A stretch of 8,182 nucleotides of DNA from WTJD01 sp964225175. GTDB taxonomy: Bacteria; Pseudomonadota; Gammaproteobacteria; Xanthomonadales; SZUA-36. This document shows positions 1-8,182 of the stretch, one piece after another (the first letter of the stretch is position 1; the number at the start of each line of letters is the position of its first letter). The DNA lies in assembly GCA_964225175.1 (NCBI GenBank), contig CAXQNK010000005.1, forward strand, positions 1 to 8,182, given 5' to 3'. Below the pieces are notes generated by a model, which saw only the letters and a program-made list of their open reading frames with translations, was not told the origin of the DNA and did not search any database. Made by a program: the position numbers and the translations under genes.

Positions 1-1
1 T

Positions 2-1138
2 AGCCGGCAGCGCCGCCGCAGCAGTGTCCGACCCTCTTCTCCTCGCAGCTTCATGCGCTTTTTGTATCGGTGGCAGGGCTTGCAGGAGGGGGCAGCCGGA
101 ATTGAACAGGTCTTGCCCCAGCTCGAGGGCTGGGCTGCGCCGGTTGCGCAATGGGAGCAGTTCATTTTGCCCCGGCGCAGTGATTCGTTCTCACCAAGCG
201 ATTTGGACCAGCAATTCCTCAGTGGGCGCCAGGCCTGGTTTCGGCCCGTTGTCGGGGATTCACAAGCCCAGCGCGTTGTGTCCGCCACGCCCATAGCCAT
301 CGTGCCGCGCGAGCAATTGTCCGTCTGGCGGGGCGGGGGTCTGGCTCATGGGGAACCCGAGCATGGGTATGCCCGGGCGGTGCTCGAGATTCTGCACCGG
401 CGCGGAGCCATGTTTGCCTCCGACCTGGAGAGTGAGTCCGGCTTGCTGCGCCCCCAGCTCGAGCAGGCCTTGAGCACACTGGTGTGCGAGGGTCGCGTGA
501 GTGCCGATGCGTTTTCTCCCTTGCGTTGGATTCTGCGGCCTGAGGTACAAAAAGCACGCATTGAAAAGCGCTTTCGCAGTGCCGCTGTACTGCCGGTCGG
601 CCGCTGGAGTCTCTTGCCGGATGGAGAAATCCATGAGGCTCAGCCCCTCGGCCCCGGCATGACGGACCAGGCGCGATTGGCGGCGGTGTGTTTGGCCTTA
701 TTAAGACGATATGGCGTGGTCTTCCGTGCTGTGCTGGCACGAGAGACCTTAATCCCCTCCTGGCGATATTTGTTGCAGTATTTCCGCCGAATGGAAGACC
801 GTGGAGAAGTTCGGGGCGGACGGTTTATCGATGGTTTCTCAGGTGAGCAGTTCGCCTTGCCCGAGGCCGCTGGTTTACTGCGACAATGCAATGAGCCTGA
901 CCACAACCCACGCCTGGTCGTGATCAGCGCGTCTGATCCCTTGAATCTCGGAGGCATCGTGGTTCCAGGGCCAAAAACACCGGCCCTTGTGGGGAACCGG
1001 ATACTCCTTGAGGACGGATTGCCCGCTGCGCGGGTCAGTGGGCAGCACATTGAGCCCTTGCCTGGGGCCAGTGACCAGGCCTTGCATTATGCCGAGGAAA
1101 CCCTGCGGGTTGTCACACCCTGGAGAAATCGCCGATAG
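2..1138 (+). CDS. lhr: Lhr-type ATP-dependent helicase, C-terminal part (5' end outside window)
   Basis: This is the last 378 residues of a Lhr-family superfamily 2 helicase, a large nucleic-acid-dependent ATPase linked to DNA repair. The reading frame is open to the left edge without a stop, so the ATG at 53 (in a stretch reading FMRFLYRWQGL) is internal and not the start. The motor motifs (Walker A, DEAH box) lie upstream and cannot be checked. What is visible is the long C-terminal region typical of bacterial Lhr proteins, which usually run to about 1,400-1,550 residues. The best landmarks are RRYGVVFRAVLARE (about 700-750), a W-x-x-L-L-Q-Y-F-R-R-M-E-x-R-G-E-V-R-G-G-R-F block (about 760-830) and GFSGEQFALPEA (about 835-870), which are hallmark patterns of the winged-helix part of this family. 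The stop is TAG at 1136-1138. I recognised the family from remembered motifs, not from a search. A shorter relative sharing only this C-terminal module is possible but less likely. Confidence 0.88.
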   Translation, partial: SRQRRRSSVRPSSPRSFMRFLYRWQGLQEGAAGIEQVLPQLEGWAAPVAQWEQFILPRRSDSFSPSDLDQQFLSGRQAWFRPVVGDSQAQRVVSATPIAIVPREQLSVWRGGGLAHGEPEHGYARAVLEILHRRGAMFASDLESESGLLRPQLEQALSTLVCEGRVSADAFSPLRWILRPEVQKARIEKRFRSAAVLPVGRWSLLPDGEIHEAQPLGPGMTDQARLAAVCLALLRRYGVVFRAVLARETLIPSWRYLLQYFRRMEDRGEVRGGRFIDGFSGEQFALPEAAGLLRQCNEPDHNPRLVVISASDPLNLGGIVVPGPKTPALVGNRILLEDGLPAARVSGQHIEPLPGASDQALHYAEETLRVVTPWRNRR

Positions 1139-1172
1139 GGTCGGTAAAACGTTTCTTGTGTTTACCGCGACC
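1139..1172 (+). other. Stem-loop directly after the lhr stop codon
   Basis: GGTCG (1139-1143) pairs with CGACC (1168-1172), and GTAAA (1144-1148) pairs with TTTAC (1161-1165). Two unpaired bases (1166-1167) form a bulge, and a 12-base loop closes the hairpin. It starts one base after the lhr stop codon. No T-run follows, so it does not look like a classical intrinsic terminator by itself. It could protect the mRNA 3' end or be chance. Confidence 0.35.
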
Positions 1173-1288
1173 ATTGATGGACAGACAAACAGTCAAGTGA
1201 ACTTGAAGGACGCCCGGGATGTTGAAGATTCCCGGTTGTTCCGGTTCGCCGAGAACACTCGGTTCTTTTCGATAAACATTGTTTACCG
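1159..1288. repeat. Repeated 9-mer TGTTTACCG with an inverted near-copy
   Basis: TGTTTACCG occurs at 1159-1167 and again at 1280-1288. An inverted near-copy, CGGTAAAAC, lies at 1142-1150. Each direct copy is the right arm of a small inverted repeat: with GTAAA at 1144-1148 for the first, and TAAAC (1273-1277) against GTTTA (1281-1285) for the second. The sites lie between lhr and the three-gene block, so they could be regulator binding sites for that block. With only two exact copies, chance is a real alternative. Confidence 0.25.
1214..1270 (+). terminator. Tandem hairpins, probable intrinsic terminator of lhr
   Basis: There are two hairpins in a row. The first has stem CCGGGA (1214-1219) and TCCCGG (1230-1235) with a 10-base loop, followed by TTGTT. 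The second has stem CCGAG (1249-1253) and CTCGG (1258-1262) with an AACA loop, followed immediately by TTCTTTTC (1263-1270). A GC-rich stem plus a T-rich tail fits a Rho-independent terminator. It would end lhr transcription before the three-gene block. The stems are short (5-6 bp) and the T tract is interrupted, so efficiency may be modest. Confidence 0.45.
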
Positions 1289-1358
1289 ATGCAGCCGGGT
1301 GAAGAACTCCGGGCAGACTCTACCCGCAGTAGAAAGATGTGTTGTTTTCGCTATAGTT

Positions 1359-1364
1359 TATAAT
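1359..1364 (+). promoter_or_regulatory. Candidate -10 element of a promoter for the three-gene block
   Basis: A perfect TATAAT sits 30 bases before the proposed start codon at 1395, in a stretch that is clearly richer in A and T than the flanking genes. No good -35 hexamer lies 16-18 bases upstream (positions around 1336-1341 read GATGTG), and there is no extended -10 TGn. If real, the promoter would be weak or activator-dependent. The call rests on one hexamer in AT-rich DNA. Confidence 0.33.
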
Positions 1365-1394
1365 TGATTGCATAGAACTTGAGATTGAAATTAA

Positions 1395-2414
1395 TTGAAT
1401 TTTCGCAGTTTATTGATTACATGCAGCCTGGCGTTCAGTCCTGTGGCAGAATCCAATTCGTCCTGGTATGACCAGTTCCGTTGGGCTGCCGAGTATATTT
1501 TTCGCGCGCAGAATCTTTCCGAAAGCTCGCTGACTGACCCTGGTTTTTGGCACACGCTGGGATTCGAGGCCAACGGCACCTTCAGCTCCGAAAACCGTGA
1601 TATTGTCACGATCAATGCTCAATTGAGTTTATGGTGTCTGAAGGATTATTCTCGAAGACCCGCGGTGTTCAAAAGCCCGGATGACTGCGAGTGGATTCCG
1701 AAAAACTTTTTCGCAGATTTCCATCTGCGCGGAGATGGCAAGTTAAATCTGAGGGTTGGGCATCCTGAACTGCCGTTCGGGCTGGAAGTTCCGGTATCAA
1801 CCAACCAGACAATCAGGCAACTCAACACGGGACGGGACCTCGGACTGAAACTCGACTGGGGCTTTGGGTTGAACGGTACCTTGGGAAGCTGGAACTACCA
1901 GACCCTGTTGGGCCGGGGTTCTGGTATCAGGTACAAAAACGACAGTGACAGTTATTCATTTACCGGCCGCATTGGAAACAACAGTGATTACCAGGGCTTT
2001 TTGCCCGTTCCGGGAATCGGGTTCTCCTGGTTTCTTAGCGAGTTGCGAACGGGTAAAAACAGCACTTCAGAGCGTTGGCGGGTGGCCATTGACGGCATAA
2101 GCTATGTTGGACCGTGGGGCTTCATGGGTCAGGTCTCCGCGGGGGAGACCAATCGTGAGTCTACATTCAATGGACTGGTTGAAATCAATCGAATAAATCG
2201 AGCCGGAAACATTGTCGGCTATCTCCAGTTTAAATCCTTCAACCAGAAAGCCGGAGAGCAGCGGTTACGTGCAAATTCGCTGAATTTTGGGTTGCGTGGC
2301 GAGGTTAATGATTACCTGACCCTCAGTGCCCAGGTAGAACGAGATCTGTCCACGTTTTCGGGTCTGGAACAAACTATCTTTGATATCCAGGCCCGATTTC
2401 GTATAGAGAGGTGA
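1395..2414 (+). CDS. Exported porin-like beta-barrel protein, function unknown
   Basis: This is a 339-residue protein. The start is taken as TTG at 1395 because an in-frame TAA sits directly before it (1392-1394) and because this start gives a signal peptide: MNFR, then a hydrophobic stretch LLITCSLAFS, then PVA before ES as a likely cleavage site near residue 18. The ribosome binding site is weak (GAG at 1381-1383). The mature part is rich in G, N, W, Y and alternating polar/apolar stretches, which suggests many antiparallel beta strands. Residues 119-131 (LRVGHPELPFGLE) resemble the G-x-x-x-x-P-F-G-x-E pattern of porins of the phosphate-selective porin O/P kind, and LLGRGSG follows at about 172-178. 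The protein does not end in the usual C-terminal Phe or Trp; it ends IER. Two cysteines (C81, C98) could form a disulfide. It is the first gene of a close-packed block with the next two genes. An outer-membrane location is inference; the substrate is unknown. Confidence 0.65.
   Translation: MNFRSLLITCSLAFSPVAESNSSWYDQFRWAAEYIFRAQNLSESSLTDPGFWHTLGFEANGTFSSENRDIVTINAQLSLWCLKDYSRRPAVFKSPDDCEWIPKNFFADFHLRGDGKLNLRVGHPELPFGLEVPVSTNQTIRQLNTGRDLGLKLDWGFGLNGTLGSWNYQTLLGRGSGIRYKNDSDSYSFTGRIGNNSDYQGFLPVPGIGFSWFLSELRTGKNSTSERWRVAIDGISYVGPWGFMGQVSAGETNRESTFNGLVEINRINRAGNIVGYLQFKSFNQKAGEQRLRANSLNFGLRGEVNDYLTLSAQVERDLSTFSGLEQTIFDIQARFRIER
2405..2413 (+). promoter_or_regulatory. Ribosome binding site that favours the ATG at 2420
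   Basis: AGAGAGGTG lies 6 bases before the ATG at 2420, which is good Shine-Dalgarno spacing. The alternative in-frame GTG at 2411 is itself part of this purine-rich motif, which leaves it no spacer. This supports ATG 2420 as the start. The site overlaps the stop codon of the upstream gene (2412-2414), which suggests translational coupling. Confidence 0.5.
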
Positions 2415-2419
2415 ACACG

Positions 2420-3073
2420 ATGATTAGAGAAAAGGCTGCCAGGTTCGCGACCTGTTTTGGCGTCGCGACGACTTTTTTTACACTCATGACTGCCTCGAAC
2501 AGGGTGGAGGCAGTGGCCTATTGCTCCCTGCGCGATCCGGTATCTGCGATTCAGGAATTTTTCCCCAACATGACAGATTACCGTTCCCTTCTGGGGTCGG
2601 TGGAGGTCAACGTTCGGGAACGTCTGACTTCCGAGTTGTCGTATGACATGCATTTCAACGAGTTCGGAAAGCATACCCTTTACTTGGTCTACTCGGGACA
2701 AGCACCGATCGGGCTGGTTCAGGCGCGTTCAGAAAAAGGCGACTGGGGGCTTGACGAAATTGCATGGGCCCTTGATGTGGAGATGAGAATCAGGGATTTT
2801 CGATACCAGCGCAGTCGAAGTCGAGGGCGAGATGAAATTGAGCAGCAACGGTTTAAGAATGAGTTGATAGGAAAAGATTTCCAGGCGCTGAAAACCATGT
2901 TGACGGAGGATGGTAAGCGACTCGTAAATCCGCCGGAACATCTTTCACAGGAGGCCAGGGTTTTGGCGGCAACGGTGATTAGATCAGCGCTCAAAACCAT
3001 CTTGGTCACCGAGACCGTGTGGGGAAACACCGCGGATGTTCAGCTGTTTCTGCCCAAATCAGAATCTAGCTGA
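2420..3073 (+). CDS. Exported single-domain protein, possibly FMN-binding-domain-like
   Basis: The protein has 217 residues from ATG 2420; an in-frame GTG at 2411 would add three. The N-terminus looks like a signal peptide: MIREKAAR, a hydrophobic stretch to about residue 25, and VEA before VA as a possible cleavage site near residue 31. The mature part has one cysteine (C35) in YCSLRDP. The core reads GKHTLYLV (83-90), then PIGLVQARSEKGDWG (96-110) and EIAWALDVEMRIRDFRYQR (113-131), followed by a charged helical stretch and LAATVIRSALKTILVT (182-197). This order of strands, a G-x-W-G turn and a final S/T-rich helix start recalls FMN_bind domains (RnfG/NqrC type). However, the S-G-A-T motif that anchors FMN covalently is absent; S189-A-L-K-T193 stands in its approximate place. 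I do not recognise a named family with certainty. It starts 5 bases after the porin-like gene and ends 18 bases before the kinase, so it may be a periplasmic cofactor-binding or sensing partner. Function is not established. Confidence 0.6.
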   Translation: MIREKAARFATCFGVATTFFTLMTASNRVEAVAYCSLRDPVSAIQEFFPNMTDYRSLLGSVEVNVRERLTSELSYDMHFNEFGKHTLYLVYSGQAPIGLVQARSEKGDWGLDEIAWALDVEMRIRDFRYQRSRSRGRDEIEQQRFKNELIGKDFQALKTMLTEDGKRLVNPPEHLSQEARVLAATVIRSALKTILVTETVWGNTADVQLFLPKSESS

Positions 3074-3091
3074 AGGTAGCGGTCATTCCTG

Positions 3092-5512
3092 ATGGTGCCA
3101 TCTGATGAGTCCAAGCTAAGTATCAGAAGATACCTGGGTAACGTCATGGGAGGATCCGTCCTTCTGGGTGTCGCGCTGGCTTCTTACGCAAGCTGGCTGC
3201 TTTTGGACCTTGAGCAAAAACAAAATATGGTGGGGCGAGATTCGCTGCAACTTCTGGAATTAGAAAGCGCGCTCGAGCAGGCGGATATTCTCCTCACCTC
3301 GGCTGACCTTGCAATAGGTTCTGGCGAGACTTACACGGCGGCGCTCGCCATTGATCTCAGTCTCGATTTGCGCTTGAAGTTTTCGGATTTGAGCAAGATG
3401 CTTCCCGTCCAGTACGGCCCCGAGTTTGAGAAATTGGAGGCTCAACTCGAATCGATTCACTCACAACTTTCACGCAGTTCCGAGCTGTCGGGCTCAGGGA
3501 GGGCTGAGTCATTGCTTGATGAATTTGATTCCGCTTCACTCGCCTTGACCGTTACGCTGTCCGATCTTTACATCCCATACCAAGCAGAGGTTTTGAAAGA
3601 CGCTGAGGCTGTAAGTAACTTTGAGACGAGGGTTAAGCGTCGGCTGGTGAGCGTGTTCCTGGTGTACGTGTTACTTAATCTGATGATCATACTGTGGTCG
3701 CTGCGAAAGATTGCTTTGCCCATCGAAGTGCTCACCAGAGACGCTGAGCGGAGCATCACCCGAGACCAAGCGTTCCAGCCAAGCACGGTCGGTCCCACCG
3801 AAATCGCAAAAATGGCAGATTTTTTCTCAAGGCTGACGGACAGCTTGAATCAGAAAGTAAGAGAACGCACCCTGACACTTGAAAACCGCACTTTGGAGCT
3901 CGAAAAGGAAATTGACATTCGCCGGAAAACCGAGTCGGAGCTGAAACGCGCAAAAGAGGTTGCGGAGCGTTCGGCCCACGTCAAATCCGAGTTTTTGTCC
4001 GTGATGAGTCACGAACTCAGAACCCCGCTCAATGTGGTGGTTTCATGCCTGGAGGTGTTGCGCAAGGACAGCGCCAGCGCACACCAATTGAAATTTGTGA
4101 ACCTCGCGCAGGAATCGGGAAAGGCGCTCACCAAACTGATCAACGCAGTACTAGAGACGTCTAAAATCGAATCTGGTAAGCTCGAGTTGGACTCGTCTGA
4201 GTTTAATCTCGAATCAGAATTCGAAAAAGCTGTTCTGATGACAAAACAGGAGGCTTACAAAAGGGGGCTTGACCTTTTTTCTTTTCTGGATCCCAATTTA
4301 CCTCAGAAGATTATCGGCGATGATCTTCGTTGGCGGCAGGTGGCCATCAACCTGATCGACAATGCCATCAAGTACACAGAATCTGGCTGGGTAAAAATCA
4401 CCCTGAAAGCCGACCCATCGAGCTCCAATCGGTGCCTGTTGACTGTCCAAGACTCGGGACCAGGCATTGAACCAGAGCTTGGCCAGACTATTTTTGACGG
4501 GTTCACCCAAGCGGACAGTTCACTGAGTCGAATGCACTCGGGAGTCGGGCTGGGGCTGAAAATTTGTCGGGAAATAGCCATTGCCATGCACGGAGAATGC
4601 GATTACACATCGAAAGTTGGAAGCGGGAGCAAGTTTTGGTTCAGTATTCCCTCGATCGTGCCTGAGGATTCTTGCAGTGTAATGGAGTCTCTTGCGCTTG
4701 GTTTCACCAGAAAGCCTGTCGTATTTGTCCTGCGCGACGAGAACGACGAGCCGCTGCATTGGCTGCTGAGGCTGCTGGAGGCGTATGAATTCGAGCATGA
4801 GGTGACAGAGAGTGAAGAGGCTCTGCGGCAATCACTGGAAAAGCATAACGGGGTTGATTTTGCGGTGGTTGCAGTCACCGATACACCGCCGGTAATACCC
4901 ACAGAACTTGAACTCGCTTTGACGAGCACTTCTGGTGCTACCCCGCTGATTCACTTGCGGAAATGTTTCGACGACTTTGAGGAATCCAGATCGGTTAATG
5001 CAGTTGAGCCTTGGCGACGCTTCGATCCCAGTGCACCCCTTGGATTGTTGCGCGCGATTTTGACGGGGGGCGAGACTGGAATTGAAGCGTACGGTGGCGA
5101 GTCTCATGCACCACGTTTGAATCGCCGTGCCACGGCTGATAGCGCGCACCTGGCTGTCCTGCTCTCTTCCGACGGAGAGTTGACTCTCATCGTGGAGGAT
5201 TACTTCAGGCAAGCGGGCTACAACGTCGAAAATTTCCCGATCTTAGAGTTGTTAGCGCAAGGGGAAAAGGTCTGTGAAGCCGACCTTATCGTGTTGCTGG
5301 TGCCAAAAGCGATGGATGAAGGACGTCTGCGGAAGCTTGTCGCGACCATCCGTGGGGTGAACGTAAGCGTGGGCCTGATTGTCGTGTCCCATTTCAAGGT
5401 CGAAAAGTTCGTTCCTGAGCAATATGATATGGATCGCATCAGGGTATGCGATCCACTGCCATCGAAAACGCGGCTGCTCGAAATTGCCGGCGAACTCACC
5501 GTGTCGTCATGA
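3092..5512 (+). CDS. Membrane sensor histidine kinase with two degenerate receiver-like domains
   Basis: This 806-residue protein is an inner-membrane sensor kinase. A first membrane segment (about residues 15-38) and a second (about 185-204) enclose a roughly 145-residue, probably periplasmic, mostly helical sensor region. A HAMP-like linker follows from P210, then a charged coiled coil (about 258-292). The kinase core is intact by motif: H-box SHELRTPLN with H307 as the phosphorylated histidine, N-box around N420/N424 (NLIDNAIKYTE), G1 box D454-S-G-P-G-I, an F-box IFDGFTQAD, and G2 box GVGLGLK at 484-490. After about residue 535 come two segments with receiver-like strand patterns (about 541-660 and 685-800). 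Both lack the phosphoacceptor Asp: A594 and L736 sit where it is expected. Both also read D-P (645-646, 787-788) where active receivers have K-P. The start ATG has only a weak purine stretch upstream (GAAGG, 3072-3076). It is the last gene of the three-gene block, and no response regulator or Hpt gene is in the window. The ligand is unknown. The kinase call is firm; the receiver assignment is moderate. Confidence 0.93.
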   Translation: MVPSDESKLSIRRYLGNVMGGSVLLGVALASYASWLLLDLEQKQNMVGRDSLQLLELESALEQADILLTSADLAIGSGETYTAALAIDLSLDLRLKFSDLSKMLPVQYGPEFEKLEAQLESIHSQLSRSSELSGSGRAESLLDEFDSASLALTVTLSDLYIPYQAEVLKDAEAVSNFETRVKRRLVSVFLVYVLLNLMIILWSLRKIALPIEVLTRDAERSITRDQAFQPSTVGPTEIAKMADFFSRLTDSLNQKVRERTLTLENRTLELEKEIDIRRKTESELKRAKEVAERSAHVKSEFLSVMSHELRTPLNVVVSCLEVLRKDSASAHQLKFVNLAQESGKALTKLINAVLETSKIESGKLELDSSEFNLESEFEKAVLMTKQEAYKRGLDLFSFLDPNLPQKIIGDDLRWRQVAINLIDNAIKYTESGWVKITLKADPSSSNRCLLTVQDSGPGIEPELGQTIFDGFTQADSSLSRMHSGVGLGLKICREIAIAMHGECDYTSKVGSGSKFWFSIPSIVPEDSCSVMESLALGFTRKPVVFVLRDENDEPLHWLLRLLEAYEFEHEVTESEEALRQSLEKHNGVDFAVVAVTDTPPVIPTELELALTSTSGATPLIHLRKCFDDFEESRSVNAVEPWRRFDPSAPLGLLRAILTGGETGIEAYGGESHAPRLNRRATADSAHLAVLLSSDGELTLIVEDYFRQAGYNVENFPILELLAQGEKVCEADLIVLLVPKAMDEGRLRKLVATIRGVNVSVGLIVVSHFKVEKFVPEQYDMDRIRVCDPLPSKTRLLEIAGELTVSS

Positions 5513-5560
5513 CGCGTTCAGCCAATCTTCTCTCGCACAGATGTGTTGAAGTATCGTTGG

Positions 5561-5576
5561 CTTGATCACCATCAAG
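5561..5576. terminator. Small hairpin between the convergent kinase and acnA genes
   Basis: CTTGAT (5561-5566) and ATCAAG (5571-5576) form a perfect 6-bp stem with a CACC loop. It lies about 50 bases after the kinase stop and about 75 bases beyond the acnA stop on the other strand. There is no T-run on either strand, so a terminator role rests mainly on position between convergent genes. Confidence 0.25.
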
Positions 5577-5588
5577 AGGCGGGGTCAT

Positions 5589-5603
5589 AGCGCGATGTGC
5601 GCT
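5589..5603. other. Second small hairpin in the convergent gap
   Basis: AGCGC (5589-5593) and GCGCT (5599-5603) form a 5-bp GC-rich stem with loop GATGT. No T tract follows on either strand. It may help Rho-dependent termination or mRNA 3' end stability for either gene, or be chance. Nothing else is seen in the 138-base gap. Confidence 0.2.
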
Positions 5604-5650
5604 GGAACCCACTGACGGGGCAGCGCGATTCTCCCGCAAACTCGTTCTTT

Positions 5651-8182
<2,532 letters not shown>

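Noticed and set aside
53..55. ATG as the start of the first gene
   Set aside because: The frame is open to position 2 and the sequence around the ATG (FMRFLYRWQ) is an internal Lhr block, so the gene begins left of the window.
219..740. A 173-residue antisense open frame over lhr
   Set aside because: Its composition (rich in Arg, Pro, Ala) is typical of an antisense shadow of a GC-rich gene; no ribosome binding site or family pattern was seen.
1292..1312. CCGGG direct repeat and CGGGT/ACCCG inverted pair in the gap
   Set aside because: Arms are only 5 bases with a long loop; expected by chance at this base composition.
987..1367. A 126-residue open frame overlapping the lhr end and the gap
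   Set aside because: It lies in another frame over the conserved lhr C-terminus, has no recognisable domain and runs through the terminator-like hairpins.
2411..2413. GTG as the start of the second operon gene
   Set aside because: It would leave no spacer to a ribosome binding site, while AGAGAGGTG is well placed for the ATG at 2420. The difference is three residues, so it is not fully excluded.

Overview
The window looks like an ordinary proteobacterial chromosome segment, most likely from a gammaproteobacterium. The aconitase is of the AcnA type and very close to E. coli AcnA over many blocks. The first gene is the tail of a long bacterial Lhr helicase. The middle genes encode a signal peptide plus beta-barrel-like protein, as expected for a Gram-negative envelope. 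I cannot name the genus. I see no phage, transposon, CRISPR, tRNA or rRNA signals.

Layout. Positions 2-1138 (+) hold the C-terminal part of a large Lhr-type ATP-dependent helicase whose motor domains lie left of the window. Positions 1139-1394 are a non-coding gap with stem-loops, a terminator-like hairpin pair, a repeated 9-mer and an AT-rich end containing a perfect TATAAT. Positions 1395-5512 (+) hold three tightly packed genes that look like one operon: an exported porin-like protein (1395-2414), an exported single-domain protein that faintly resembles FMN-binding domains (2420-3073), and a two-transmembrane histidine kinase (3092-5512). Positions 5513-5650 are a short convergent gap with two small hairpins. 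Positions 5651-8182 (-) hold aconitate hydratase AcnA, complete at its C-terminus and cut by the right window edge at its N-terminus.

How the genes may work together. Lhr (nucleic-acid repair or processing) and AcnA (TCA cycle) appear to be unrelated housekeeping neighbours. The three-gene block is the interesting part: an outer-membrane candidate, a periplasmic candidate and an inner-membrane kinase with a periplasmic sensor region, separated by only 5 and 18 bases. This suggests an envelope sensing unit in which the two exported proteins feed or tune the kinase. No response regulator or Hpt protein is encoded here. The C-terminus of the kinase appears to carry two receiver-like domains that lack the phosphorylated aspartate, so the output path is not visible in this window. 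That functional link is inference from gene order only.
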